A DNA stretch of 25,274 nt from Promethearchaeota archaeon (GTDB lineage: Archaea; Asgardarchaeota; Lokiarchaeia; Sigynarchaeales; SOKP01), in assembly GCA_030605085.1 (NCBI GenBank), contig JAUWBH010000078.1, positions 1-25,274 of the forward strand. The letters are read 5' to 3'. Shown in pieces: positions 1 to 8,530 of the stretch. The notes beneath the pieces are model-generated. The model made no database searches and was not told where the DNA came from. It was given only the letters and a program-made list of their open reading frames with translations. The translations under genes were made by a program, and so were the position numbers. Every line of letters starts with the position of its first letter. Position 1 is the first letter of the stretch.

Positions 1-159
1 AATGGAAGAGCATAACTGAAAGCCCGTCCAGCGCAGTTCTGGACGACGCCCTTTCGGAGTAGAAAAGCATTCCCAAATTCCGCAACGGATGACGGGATAG
101 AGGCGTTCGGACTAATGCCGCAAATAATTCAGCAAAACATCGTTGATAATATTATTTGA
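1..159 (+). pseudogene. GC-rich relic, probably decayed 3' end of a mobile-element gene
   Basis: The first ~125 bases are about half G+C, far above the rest of the window. On the plus strand, one frame is open from the window edge to TAG at 60-62 and ends in residues reading SSAVLDDALSE. A second frame, open from 16 to TGA at 157-159, continues as SRKAFPNSATDDGIEAFG. The two read like one C-terminus broken by a frameshift near 50-60. The DNA is also structured: CGTCCAG (24-30) pairs with CTGGACG (38-44) and is flanked by GAAAG/CTTTC. A GC-rich folded 3' end is what TnpB-type (IS200/IS605) elements with an omega RNA have, so I favour a transposon remnant. The TnpB assignment rests on general resemblance only. 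An unrelated structured RNA is the main alternative. Confidence 0.35.
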
Positions 160-272
160 AATAATTTGAATATCGTTTTATTCATTTTAATAGTCTAAAG
201 ATGTATATATCATAAATTCTACATTTAAATTTATAAAATAAACCTCATCATATAATAATAAACACTATCTAT

Positions 273-302
273 AAAGTTGGACAAAGTTGGACAAAGTTGG
301 AC
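273..302. repeat. Three exact tandem copies of AAAGTTGGAC
   Basis: Three head-to-tail 10-base units occupy 273-302 with no mismatch. One base turn per unit (10 bp) places each copy on the same helix face, which suits cooperative protein binding. Inverted copies lie at 702-721. Confidence 0.85.
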
Positions 303-701
303 ACTTCATCCTATATCCCGTCGATAGCGGAAACGGGGTCTAAGGCATCATTATAATATAATCACGTTTAGAAAATCACGATTTTGCTTTAATCGTTATT
401 ACTCAGCCTCATTGACTATTCTTCTTAATCTTATTCCCGAAGAGGGAATCTCTTTCCACAATTGAGGGAAATCCTCAAAATATAACGCCATCACTCCAAT
501 GCGCTCTTTTTAATTCGCATCTATTCTATTTTTTCGTCTATCACCTATCTATATTTCTTGTTTATTTTTACAACTATACAAATTCTAATAAAAATTCTAT
601 CTCAGTATTTATAAAGCTCACAATTTTAAGGATAATTTTTTTGTATTTAAAAGAAAAATTGACACAAATGTAAAATATAAAGTTTTGAACGTTTACTAAA
701 T

Positions 702-721
702 GTCCAAGTTTGTCCAACTTT
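702..721. repeat. Inverted copies of the AAAGTTGGAC unit
   Basis: GTCCAAGTTT (702-711, one mismatch) and GTCCAACTTT (712-721, exact) are the reverse complement of the 273-302 repeat. Together the two sites bracket about 400 bases of gene-free DNA. Confidence 0.8.
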
Positions 722-943
722 TTTATAACTAGTACAACAAACACTTAATTTGGGTTACTTTTCATCTTTAATTACTTTCTCATGAGCACCCAATTAATCC
801 CGATCTTTTGAACCTTTCGAGCCCACGCCTATATTTAGAATACTTTCTGCATGTTCTATTCATCGGAAAAAAATAAAAGCCTCACGCATTTTATCCTATT
901 TAAAATTAATTTTTCAAAATGACTAGATTTGTATCCCAAATCG

Positions 944-987
944 ATCGATTGTTGTACTAGTCACAACAATATCGAAGGATTTTTTTT
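944..987 (+). terminator. Hairpin followed by a T-run
   Basis: TTGTTGT (949-955) pairs perfectly with ACAACAA (963-969) around a 7-base loop. CGAT/ATCG extends the stem across a 2-base bulge, and T8 follows at 980-987. In the plus direction this looks like a terminator for whatever is transcribed from the gene-free region to the left. It is also downstream of the minus-strand gene ending at 1040, for which the T-run is on the wrong strand. Confidence 0.4.
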
Positions 988-1039
988 CAATAATTAATAA
1001 GATAATTAAAAAAAAGTTAAGTTAAATAAATTGAATTTT

Positions 1040-1492
1040 TTACTCTTCTTCTTCCTTCTTACCCTTCCTCATTGATCTTCGAGCAAAAATGGTGGTAAAA
1101 ACTCCAATTATCCCATAACTCATCGGTCCTAATAAAAGACCGATGATTATTTCACTCCAAGTTCCCACTATAGTTCCAGCATAGATTCCAGTAGCAATGA
1201 AAACGATAAAGCCTATTAATCCCATTCCCGCTCCGAGTCCAATTATCCATTTCCCGGTAGCGAGACTTTTAAAGGTGATTATAGATCCAATTATGACTGA
1301 AATTCCCCCACCTACAGCTATCCATCCAAAAATAATTAATAGAGTTAATAACAATGGTGCCAAGTCGCTTGAAACTCTTGCAGTAATATAAACGAATATC
1401 ATCTGATAAATTACTGTATTTCCGACGATCCCTGCAATAAACATGAGGATCCCACCAATTATACAAAAGATTACTGCCGATTTATTTCTCAT
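1040..1492 (-). CDS. Small four-helix membrane protein, function unknown
   Basis: About 150 residues, almost entirely hydrophobic, with four likely membrane segments (near residues 6-28, 45-70, 83-105 and 114-138 from the ATG). Glycine-rich stretches mark the middle helices, and the tail is strongly charged, ending in KKEEEE and probably cytosolic. I recognise no family. A GTG nine bases upstream (1499-1501) would add three residues. I prefer ATG at 1490-1492 because a TATA-like box (CTTATAAAAT, minus strand, 1512-1521) lies ~24 nt upstream, the usual spacing for a leaderless archaeal transcript. It is divergent from grpE and has no operon partner. Confidence 0.75.
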   Translation of the reverse strand: MRNKSAVIFCIIGGILMFIAGIVGNTVIYQMIFVYITARVSSDLAPLLLTLLIIFGWIAVGGGISVIIGSIITFKSLATGKWIIGLGAGMGLIGFIVFIATGIYAGTIVGTWSEIIIGLLLGPMSYGIIGVFTTIFARRSMRKGKKEEEE

Positions 1493-1511
1493 AAAAACCA
1501 CATTACAAGTT

Positions 1512-1521
1512 ATTTTATAAG
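1512..1521 (-). promoter_or_regulatory. TATA-like box of the small membrane protein
   Basis: CTTATAAAAT on the minus strand, centred about 24 nt before ATG 1492. The spacing suggests transcription starts at or next to the start codon. Confidence 0.4.
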
Positions 1522-1774
1522 TTTAATTTATAATTATAAATATTTTGTATGTTACCATATTGTAATTACATTTAAAGATTTCTAAATTCTTTATAATTTA
1601 ATCAACAATTCGCCATTTTTAATTAGGTGTAGAAGCTCTATATAATTATAATATGATATTCATATCGAAGAAAATCTTAATGTATATAATGATCTATATA
1701 TCATTACGAATCGAAAAAAATTTTATTTTATTATTTTTTTTTATACATAACCTCGTAAAAATTGGTGTTGCATA

Positions 1775-1785
1775 ATTTATATTTT
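1775..1785 (+). promoter_or_regulatory. TATA-like box of grpE
   Basis: ATTTATATTTT is centred about 35 nt before the ATG at 1815 in the 320-base divergent spacer. No strong ribosome binding site is visible, only a weak AGG at 1803-1806. Confidence 0.4.
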
Positions 1786-1814
1786 GAATTAAAAGTTAAA
1801 GATAGGATTCCGAT

Positions 1815-2603
1815 ATGACTAAAAAGAAAGAGAAAAAAGAGGATAAAGATAAGGAGCAGGGACAGTCTAAGTCTTCTGTTAAATCACAAATTCCCGAGAA
1901 ATCCGCAGAGTCAAAAAGTATAGAACAGACTAAAAGTGAGGATAGTACTTCTGAAGAAGTGAAACTTATTGAAGCAAAAGAAGGTGCCACGCTAAAGCTG
2001 TTAGATTATTTTTCTAAAGAGGTTTTGATTAAAAAAGTAAAAGAATTAGAAGAGACTATAAAAAAACAGGATGAAAAAATTAAAACCTTAGAAAACGAAC
2101 CTTGGAAAGTTAAATACATACATCTTCAAGCTGAATTTGAGAATGCTCAAAAACGATGGGATAAATCTCGCAAAGATTTAAGAACCCAATATAACGCTTA
2201 TGTTTTGAAAAGCTTCCTCCCGCTTTACGATTCTTTTCAAAAAGCTATGGAAAGTGATACCGAAAGCGAGTCTATTAAGCAATTTTTTAACCAATTTATG
2301 AATATTTTGAAATCATATGGAGCAGAACCTATGCAGACAAAATTAAACGATTCCTACGATTATAATCTACACGAGGCCTTAACTTCAATAGAAAAAGAAG
2401 ATTTGGACGAAAATAGGGTTTGTGAAGTAATTCAAGAAGGATGGAAACTTAATAAAGATGTTCTTCGTTATGCAAAGGTTGTAATCTCAAAAAAGCCTAA
2501 ACCACCCGAACCTGAACCTGAAAAAGAAGGAGTTAAAACTGAAGAAGAGAAACCAGAAGAAACTGAAATCAAAGAGGAATCTAGTAAAGACGAGGAAGTT
2601 TAA
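1815..2603 (+). CDS. grpE: GrpE-type nucleotide exchange factor of Hsp70/DnaK
   Basis: GrpE is a cytosolic homodimer that releases ADP from DnaK. The first ~60 residues are Lys/Glu/Ser-rich and disordered. Residues ~62-130 form the long coiled-coil, including the family signature LQAEFENAQKRW (104-115). LPLYDSFQKAM (136-145) and SYGAEPM...YDYNLHEAL (168-189) match the four-helix bundle and the start of the beta-wing. The wing ends near residue 225 with YAKVVISK. A Pro/Glu/Lys-rich tail (226-262) is extra, so the protein is longer than the usual 170-210 residues. The DnaK partner is not in the window; archaea often have dnaK-grpE together, so the gene being alone here is mildly unusual. Confidence 0.93.
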   Translation: MTKKKEKKEDKDKEQGQSKSSVKSQIPEKSAESKSIEQTKSEDSTSEEVKLIEAKEGATLKLLDYFSKEVLIKKVKELEETIKKQDEKIKTLENEPWKVKYIHLQAEFENAQKRWDKSRKDLRTQYNAYVLKSFLPLYDSFQKAMESDTESESIKQFFNQFMNILKSYGAEPMQTKLNDSYDYNLHEALTSIEKEDLDENRVCEVIQEGWKLNKDVLRYAKVVISKKPKPPEPEPEKEGVKTEEEKPEETEIKEESSKDEEV

Positions 2604-2816
2604 ACGCAATTGAAAAGAAGGATTTGCTAAATTTATTTACCATAATTAACCTTCTGATTATTTTGGTTTTTTATAGAATTTTATAATTATTTATAAATTT
2701 TTAACGAACAGTTGTAACAATAAGTTTCGATACGAACCTAAAAGATTATTAGTTAGAATTAACACAAAAACATAAGAATAAAAATTTAAAAAAATTCATA
2801 TACAAATGGAATAAAG

Positions 2817-3074
2817 ATGAGGAGACAGGACGAACCAGTTTTCCCGCCAATACCAGCGATAGGTGGATTTGATCGGAAAGCAAGATTTATCCAAAGTAAA
2901 CACACAGTTATTAAATGCCAAAACTGTCATGCTAAATATTCTCGCACTTTTAAACCAGGAGATTTTACTTTTAAAAAGGTAACGGACGAGGATTGTAACA
3001 AATGCCATCGAAAATCGCTAGAAATTACTGAGATTTACTCAGAATGGATTGATCCAAAAAAGAAAAAGAAATAA
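2817..3074 (+). CDS. Small protein with two CxxCH motifs (zinc-ribbon-like)
   Basis: 85 residues. The only clear feature is a pair of Cys motifs, C34-x2-C37-H38 and C60-x2-C63-H64, separated by 22 residues that look like a beta-hairpin. This arrangement fits a four-Cys zinc ribbon. CxxCH is also the covalent haem-c motif, but there is no signal peptide or membrane anchor, so export for cytochrome maturation is not supported. The C-terminus ends in a lysine run. It lies 213 bases after grpE and 17 bases before the next gene, with which it is probably co-transcribed. Function unknown. Confidence 0.7.
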   Translation: MRRQDEPVFPPIPAIGGFDRKARFIQSKHTVIKCQNCHAKYSRTFKPGDFTFKKVTDEDCNKCHRKSLEITEIYSEWIDPKKKKK

Positions 3075-3091
3075 ATTCTCTTTTTTTAGAA

Positions 3092-3535
3092 ATGATTTCA
3101 ATAAGTTTAGAAAATTTAATCGATCAAGCTGTTTCTCAAGACTTTATAATACGTAAAATTTCTGAAGACGAAAAAAAAAACGATTCTTATAAAGCTTTAG
3201 AATTTACCTTATCCTTTAATTCAATTAATATTGAGTACGAAAGAAAAGTACAGAGCGAAAAATATCCTAAAATCCCTCAATTTCAATTTTTATTTGGTTT
3301 CTATCCTAAAGAAGGATTATGCTTATTCGTGAATAAAAAAGAACACAAAATAGCATTATGCGATGGACCGTTAGAGGAAATTAACAATACTTGTTCGTTA
3401 ATTCATTCTTTAATGTATTTGTTAGTACCCATTTATAAATTCGAAGTATACTCTTACCTGCCAGCGTGTTGCGAAATAAATTGCGCTAATAGTCCTAAAC
3501 AATACAATTTGCGAATAAACTTATACACAAAATAA
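3092..3535 (+). CDS. Uncharacterised 147-residue protein
   Basis: I do not recognise this protein. It looks soluble and mixed alpha/beta, with no membrane segment and a Cys-containing C-terminal third (LPACCEINC around residues 125-133). Codon use matches its neighbours. It starts 17 bases after the stop of the CxxCH protein, indicating a two-gene transcript. The sequence between the two genes is T-rich and shows no good ribosome binding site. Confidence 0.6.
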   Translation: MISISLENLIDQAVSQDFIIRKISEDEKKNDSYKALEFTLSFNSINIEYERKVQSEKYPKIPQFQFLFGFYPKEGLCLFVNKKEHKIALCDGPLEEINNTCSLIHSLMYLLVPIYKFEVYSYLPACCEINCANSPKQYNLRINLYTK

Positions 3536-3637
3536 AATTAACATTGTAAAGCCTAATTCTTTCTAGAATTGTAAGTAAAATAATTTTTAATTATTAAAAC
3601 CTTTTCTTATTAAATACTAAAATAGTTTGTTATTAAA

Positions 3638-4933
3638 ATGAACGAAATAGCAGAAGTATCGGAAGGAATGGAAAACTTTTTCGGTCGTGGGAGGTTTAAA
3701 ATTATAACCTTTGCAGATGGTGTTTGTCATTATATAGGTGCTTTTGGTAATGTAGGTGTTGTTGAAACGGACGAAGGTTTAATCTTATTTGATTTAGCTA
3801 TAAGATTATTCGGTCAATATGTATTTAGGGCAGTTCGAAAATTTTCAGACAAACCGATAAAATATATTGTTTATTCACATGGTCATTTCGACCATTGCCT
3901 CGGCTATAAGCCTTTCATTAAAGAAATTAAGAGAAAAGGCTGGGAGATGCCCCAAGTAATTGCTCACGAAAATCTTGTAAGAAGATTTGAAAAATATCTA
4001 ATGTTAGATAAACATCAGATGTGGACATACTGGCAACAATTTGCTTCAGTAGGAGTTAAACAATCTAATTTTGAGTCGGTGCACAATAGGCTTGATCCTA
4101 CGATTATAATTCGCGGTAATGAAAGCTACGAATTTAAATTGGGTAAATATACTTTTGAGATTTACCACGATAAGGGCGAAACTGATGATTCATTGTGGTT
4201 ATGGGTTCCCGAAAAGAAAGTTTTATTTACAGGCGATTTGTTTGTAAGTTTCTTTCCGAACGTTGGTAGCCCTTTTAGAGTGCAACGGTACGCAAAACAA
4301 TGGGCTCTTGCAAATGAAAAGATGATGGAAAAGAATGCAGAATATTTACTTCCCGGTCATGGTGAATTAATTAAAGGTAGAGAAAAAATAAAAGAAGTTT
4401 TGTCAATTACATCGGAATCCATGCATTTTATTCACGATGAGGTCGTGAAAAGATTGAACGAGGGAAAATGGTTTGAGGAAATTTATCACGAAATGCTTGA
4501 CATTTTTCCAGAGAAGTTTAACCACAAGTATTTAAGACCTCTATATGGTGATTATCGTTTTGCCGTACACGATGTTTATAGGCTTTACCATGGCTGGTAT
4601 GATACGGGAAATCCGACTGACCTCTTCCCATCAAAATCTAATGACATTGCTAAAGAATTTTTAAAACTCGCTGACGAAAACAGATTTCTTGAACACGCTA
4701 AACAACTCGTTGAAGAAAGTAAATTTCAGCTAGCACTTCATGTAATTGATGTTATAGTAAAAGCAAATGATGCAGCAAGTCCCGAAATACTTTTAGACGC
4801 TTTAAAATTGAAACGCAAAATTTTGAGGCAAAAAGCCAAAGAAGAACCATCTTTCATAGCAATGAATATTTTAAATACTGGTGCTCTTCAAATCAAAAAT
4901 AAAATAAGGGAATTAAAAGAAAAATTGAAATAA
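3638..4933 (+). CDS. Metallo-beta-lactamase-fold hydrolase, alkyl-sulfatase-like
   Basis: 431 residues. The N-terminal metallo-beta-lactamase fold carries the binuclear zinc motif H81-x-H83-x-D85-H86, followed by candidate ligands H177, D200 (FTGD) and H241 (PGHGE). Residues ~300-400 resemble the alkyl-sulfatase dimerisation domain, with the hallmark GWYDTGNPTDLFP, then helices. Class III (SdsA1/BDS1-type) alkylsulfatases hydrolyse alkyl sulfate esters and have ~630 residues with a C-terminal SCP2-like domain. That last domain is absent here, so the substrate may differ. There is no signal peptide, suggesting a cytosolic enzyme. The gene converges with the Gfo/Idh gene, with 7 bases between stops. 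Confidence 0.85.
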   Translation: MNEIAEVSEGMENFFGRGRFKIITFADGVCHYIGAFGNVGVVETDEGLILFDLAIRLFGQYVFRAVRKFSDKPIKYIVYSHGHFDHCLGYKPFIKEIKRKGWEMPQVIAHENLVRRFEKYLMLDKHQMWTYWQQFASVGVKQSNFESVHNRLDPTIIIRGNESYEFKLGKYTFEIYHDKGETDDSLWLWVPEKKVLFTGDLFVSFFPNVGSPFRVQRYAKQWALANEKMMEKNAEYLLPGHGELIKGREKIKEVLSITSESMHFIHDEVVKRLNEGKWFEEIYHEMLDIFPEKFNHKYLRPLYGDYRFAVHDVYRLYHGWYDTGNPTDLFPSKSNDIAKEFLKLADENRFLEHAKQLVEESKFQLALHVIDVIVKANDAASPEILLDALKLKRKILRQKAKEEPSFIAMNILNTGALQIKNKIRELKEKLK

Positions 4934-4940
4934 TCTTTAA

Positions 4941-6050
4941 CTAATCAAAATTAATTATTTTATTTTCCCTTGAAGATTGATAAGCAAGCTCAATAATTTC
5001 ATGTGCTCTATATCCAATTTCCAATCCGGGATAAGGATTTTCTCCATTAGCTATTGATTTTAAAAAGCTTAAGTTTTCAAATAAATAACCTCCTATACTT
5101 ATAGCATTTTTAGGATAGTTCTTTGCAATTAGATATTCCACAGTAATATCGTCCATTTTTAACCTTGTTTTCTTTTTTCTGATCAAATATTCGCATTTAT
5201 TAAGGGAAAATCCAGTATATCCATCCAAATAAAGAAACCCATTTTCAAGATAAATTTCAATCCGTCTCTCATCTATTCTAGCTTTATTCCAAATACTTGT
5301 TAAATTACCTGTTAATCCATCTGCATATTCAAAATTTAAAAGAGCTACATCTTCAAGTCTTTCTTGAGTTAATTTAGAAACATATCGTATTTTAGCAAAT
5401 AATTTCGATATTATAAAATCCTCACCAAAAAGGAATTCGAGCATATCCACATCATGAATGCTATGTTCAAATAAGCATCCAGCATGCGCTAAGGATGGAC
5501 TTTTTCTCCATTCAGAGGGATGAATTCGGGAGCCTACTGGCCATTCCTGGATATCTCGAAATAAAAATGACAATCTATTTCCAAATTGTTCTTTATTATT
5601 TAACAAGATTTGTTTTAACTTCCAAAATACAGGACTATGCCTTAAAACTAGACCCACTTGTGTAAAAATTCCGTACTTTTTTTCTTGAGACATCATCTCC
5701 TTGATATCTTCTAATGAGAATGCAAGGGGCTTTTCACAAAATATATTTTTACCTTCCTCAGCAGCTTTAATATAATAATCCTTATGAAATTTTGTGGGAG
5801 TTGTTATATATATAATATCAATTGTCTTATCTTTAATAATGTCCTCTGGATCAGTCGTGAAATGTTCTACATTATAAGGATTATTCCTTTTCAAATTATT
5901 CAGTTTTTTTTCATCGATATCAACAACTCCCCTTATTTTAATATTTATTCCATCGTTAGAGAGCAAACCATCTTCATTTATTTTTTTCAAAGCTAATAAA
6001 TGGACTAATCCAATCGAACCAGCTCCGATCATGCCAATATTTAAATTCAA
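4941..6050 (-). CDS. Gfo/Idh/MocA-family NAD(P)-dependent oxidoreductase
   Basis: 369 residues, the usual family length. The N-terminal Rossmann fold shows G9-A-G-S-I-G14 and the acidic turn VVDID (42-46). E106-K107-P108 is the conserved EKP motif that positions nicotinamide and catalytic Lys. The C-terminal substrate domain contains EHSIHDVD (195-202), whose H199-D200 correspond to the family's catalytic/metal positions. Members oxidise or reduce sugars, inositols or nucleotide sugars, and the exact substrate cannot be read from sequence. It appears to be a single-gene transcript. The stop is TAG. Confidence 0.9.
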   Translation of the reverse strand: MNLNIGMIGAGSIGLVHLLALKKINEDGLLSNDGINIKIRGVVDIDEKKLNNLKRNNPYNVEHFTTDPEDIIKDKTIDIIYITTPTKFHKDYYIKAAEEGKNIFCEKPLAFSLEDIKEMMSQEKKYGIFTQVGLVLRHSPVFWKLKQILLNNKEQFGNRLSFLFRDIQEWPVGSRIHPSEWRKSPSLAHAGCLFEHSIHDVDMLEFLFGEDFIISKLFAKIRYVSKLTQERLEDVALLNFEYADGLTGNLTSIWNKARIDERRIEIYLENGFLYLDGYTGFSLNKCEYLIRKKKTRLKMDDITVEYLIAKNYPKNAISIGGYLFENLSFLKSIANGENPYPGLEIGYRAHEIIELAYQSSRENKIINFD

Positions 6051-6168
6051 CTAATACCATCTACATTTGCAATTTTAATCTAATATTTATTAATAACCAA
6101 AAATCTAAAATGATTTCGTTCCAAATAAGAATTTTATTTTAATAGAAAAATGAAAAAGATATTTTTTT

Positions 6169-7269
6169 TTAATTTTGTTTTAATCTTAGAGGAGGAACAA
6201 ATACTTTTCTAGGACCAGTTCTTTCTAAATTGATAGCTTCTTCTGGGCAATGATGTGCGCATACCCCACAGCCAATACATCTATCATTGTTTATAACTGC
6301 TAAAGTATCTACCAGCTCCGGTGCTTCGACAGGGCACATATTAACGCACGTTCCACAACCCACACAAATATCTTCATTCACTTTTGCGATATATGAAGTA
6401 AGAGATTTTATTGGTGATATTCCACGATAATAATTCTGGAATGTGCCACAGCAACATTTGCAGCAATTACAAATAGCAGCTTCAATCTTTCTTGGATCTA
6501 AATTGGCATGAATAGCTTTATGAACAAGCCCAGCATCTTCTGCTTCTCTTAAAATTTTCATTGCTTCCTCTTTTGAAACGGATTTAGCAAAACCATGTGC
6601 TATAGAAAAATTAGCGCTTTTTCCTAATTGTATGCAATTTAGTTTTGGTGCGTCAATTTTACAGTGTTCGTTCAAGAGATCTTTATGATGCCTACAATAA
6701 CAATTTGAAACGGCGATAACCTCAGAATTTTCGACTAATTTTTTTATTTCTTCATAAGGTAATACTGATTCTGGTTGAACTTCCACTTGTTCTTCCACTG
6801 GAACAACTCTATCCATATAAGGGAGTTTTTTGTATTGCTCAACGATATTATCGTAGTTCTTTTGGGTAAGTTCTGTCATTTCGTTAAATAATTTTTCGTA
6901 TATAACGGCTAATTTTTTTTCTTTATCTCCTGTTTCTCCTTTCATGAAACTATATTCAAATACGCCGGGGAGGAAGCTCATGAGCGTATATACCATAATT
7001 CCAGTCCGTCTGCTTGGATTACCAGCAATAATACCTTTTTTCATTAAGGCATCAAGCATCTTATCTAATGGTTCCTCGTCCACATCAGCTTTACTTTTAA
7101 TCTCATCAATATTCATATTTGGCTTTCTAAAAACCTTTTGAATAAAATTTCCTTCTTCCTCAGTTACCAAAATTTTAGTTAACTCAATGAGAGTATCATT
7201 AATCGGAAAAGGATACCCACCTGCTTTTTGAATAGTCCTTGCTACTTTATACCAAAATTTGTCATCCAT
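6169..7269 (-). CDS. Winged-helix / Cys-rich / 2[4Fe-4S] ferredoxin fusion, paralogue 3
   Basis: Last of three tandem paralogues. The N-terminal ~130 residues are helical and look like a winged helix. The middle has a CxCR motif (NCYCRHH), then a dense cluster CNCCKCCCG. The C-terminus has two classical [4Fe-4S] motifs, CVGCGTCVNMCP and CIGCGVCAHHCP. This is probably a cytosolic electron carrier or redox sensor. I place the start at ATG 7269 (366 residues) because the alignment with the 368-residue paralogue begins there. A TTG at 7323, three bases after the upstream stop, would add 18 residues but has no properly spaced ribosome binding site. Confidence 0.85.
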   Translation of the reverse strand: MDDKFWYKVARTIQKAGGYPFPINDTLIELTKILVTEEEGNFIQKVFRKPNMNIDEIKSKADVDEEPLDKMLDALMKKGIIAGNPSRRTGIMVYTLMSFLPGVFEYSFMKGETGDKEKKLAVIYEKLFNEMTELTQKNYDNIVEQYKKLPYMDRVVPVEEQVEVQPESVLPYEEIKKLVENSEVIAVSNCYCRHHKDLLNEHCKIDAPKLNCIQLGKSANFSIAHGFAKSVSKEEAMKILREAEDAGLVHKAIHANLDPRKIEAAICNCCKCCCGTFQNYYRGISPIKSLTSYIAKVNEDICVGCGTCVNMCPVEAPELVDTLAVINNDRCIGCGVCAHHCPEEAINLERTGPRKVFVPPLRLKQN

Positions 7270-7326
7270 GTTTTTACACTTCTCTATTAAATTTTTCTTT
7301 TTTGCATATTTGAGATTTCTCAACCT

Positions 7327-8478
7327 TTATTGAATTCTTCCTTCCATATACCTTTTGGCTGCCTCCATTGCATCTGCGGCAGGAACCTTAGTAAATTTTT
7401 TCACCATTGTTAAGGCTTCTTTCGGACAATTAAACGCGCAAACCCCACACCCTATACATCTATCATAGTTAACAACAATTCGCTTATCTTCTGATTCCTC
7501 TTCAACAAGTTCAATGGTATACATTGGACAAAGTTTAGTGCATTGTTTGCAAAATCCACAGTTTTCTTTTTCATACTCTGGGAGAAAATTTGAACTTGCA
7601 ACAACATACGGATTTTTAAATTGTCGAATACCTCGCAACATTATACAAGTGTCCCGGTCACAATTGCATATGAACATGGACTTATCGGTTATGTTTTGAG
7701 TTGTGTGAACCAAACCAGCTTTAGCTGCTGCTGAAAGAGTTTTGAGACCCTCTTCTTTTGATAATTCTCTACCAAATCCTTGCTCAATACAATACTCTGC
7801 TGTTGTATTGAGGGCCATACAAACATTAATCGGATATTCATTAACGGGTGTTCCATCATTATATATCTTCATATGAGTCCGGCAGGCACAATCCATCACA
7901 GAGATCTTACGTGATCTTTCTATGATTGTTTTGGCCTGTTCGAATGGGAGTATATCATTTTTTACTAGCTCAACCTCCTTTGCAACATCAACTAATTTTC
8001 CTTTTCCTCGATTTACTGTATCCTCCACAATTTTTTGATCTACAAAAACTCTCATAAATGGATAAGTAGATTTAAAAGTATTCGATATGTAACCTTTATC
8101 ATAATATTTCTCATATTCCTCAGCAAACAACATCATTTTTTCTTTTTCTTCAGCTGAAGCTCTCTCGTGATTTGAAAAATACATTTCAAACAAACCAGGA
8201 ATTAATGGAAACAATGAATAAGTCCTATTTCCATCCTTCTCTGCAGAGAATAATCGTTGAGTCCTTGCCATCTCCTTTAACATCGGCTCAATTTCTTCAA
8301 CAGGTCGCTTGATTTTTCTCGCTATTTTTTTTGCTGTGAACCGATCCATAAACGGACCGTTGAATACCAATAGTATATCTGCTTCTTCAGGAGTGAATAA
8401 AGCCTTTAGGATTTTTTCCATTTCTGGCGTCCAAACACTGCCCCTCTTTTTTGAAATTTTCTCGTATTTATCAACCAT
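7327..8478 (-). CDS. Winged-helix / Cys-rich / 2[4Fe-4S] ferredoxin fusion, paralogue 2
   Basis: 383 residues with the same architecture as its neighbours: helical winged-helix-like N-terminus, CACRTH in the middle, a CNCDRDTC element in place of the denser Cys cluster, and C-terminal ferredoxin motifs. The first ferredoxin motif is the variant CGFCKQCTKLCP, the second the standard CIGCGVCAFNCP. The central Cys cluster has only three Cys where the paralogues have six or more, so this copy may have lost or changed that metal site. A good ribosome binding site (AAGAGGTT) sits 8 bases before ATG 8478. The next gene follows almost without gap. Confidence 0.85.
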   Translation of the reverse strand: MVDKYEKISKKRGSVWTPEMEKILKALFTPEEADILLVFNGPFMDRFTAKKIARKIKRPVEEIEPMLKEMARTQRLFSAEKDGNRTYSLFPLIPGLFEMYFSNHERASAEEKEKMMLFAEEYEKYYDKGYISNTFKSTYPFMRVFVDQKIVEDTVNRGKGKLVDVAKEVELVKNDILPFEQAKTIIERSRKISVMDCACRTHMKIYNDGTPVNEYPINVCMALNTTAEYCIEQGFGRELSKEEGLKTLSAAAKAGLVHTTQNITDKSMFICNCDRDTCIMLRGIRQFKNPYVVASSNFLPEYEKENCGFCKQCTKLCPMYTIELVEEESEDKRIVVNYDRCIGCGVCAFNCPKEALTMVKKFTKVPAADAMEAAKRYMEGRIQ

Positions 8479-8530
8479 TTTTTTTAACCTCTTAACTAAA
8501 ATCTTTATTTTTTTATTTTTTTATTTTTAT

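Larger units (their letters stand above)
160..1039. other. 880-base non-coding AT-rich region
   Basis: I see no convincing gene on either strand. The stretch contains the AAAGTTGGAC tandem repeat at 273-302 and its inverted partners at 702-721. It has a perfect small hairpin at 433-449 (ATTCCC, loop GAAGA, GGGAAT), a weaker CCCGT/ACGGG pairing at 317-337, and the hairpin plus T-run at 944-987. The amount of structure is unusual for a spacer and could reflect an untranslated RNA, a replication or partition site, or mobile-element debris. Confidence 0.5.

Noticed and set aside
1..125. Resemblance of the minus strand to the 3' end of 23S rRNA (GAACGCCTCTA)
   Set aside because: Only a short match; the sequence that should precede it (beyond 125) is AT-rich spacer, not rRNA.
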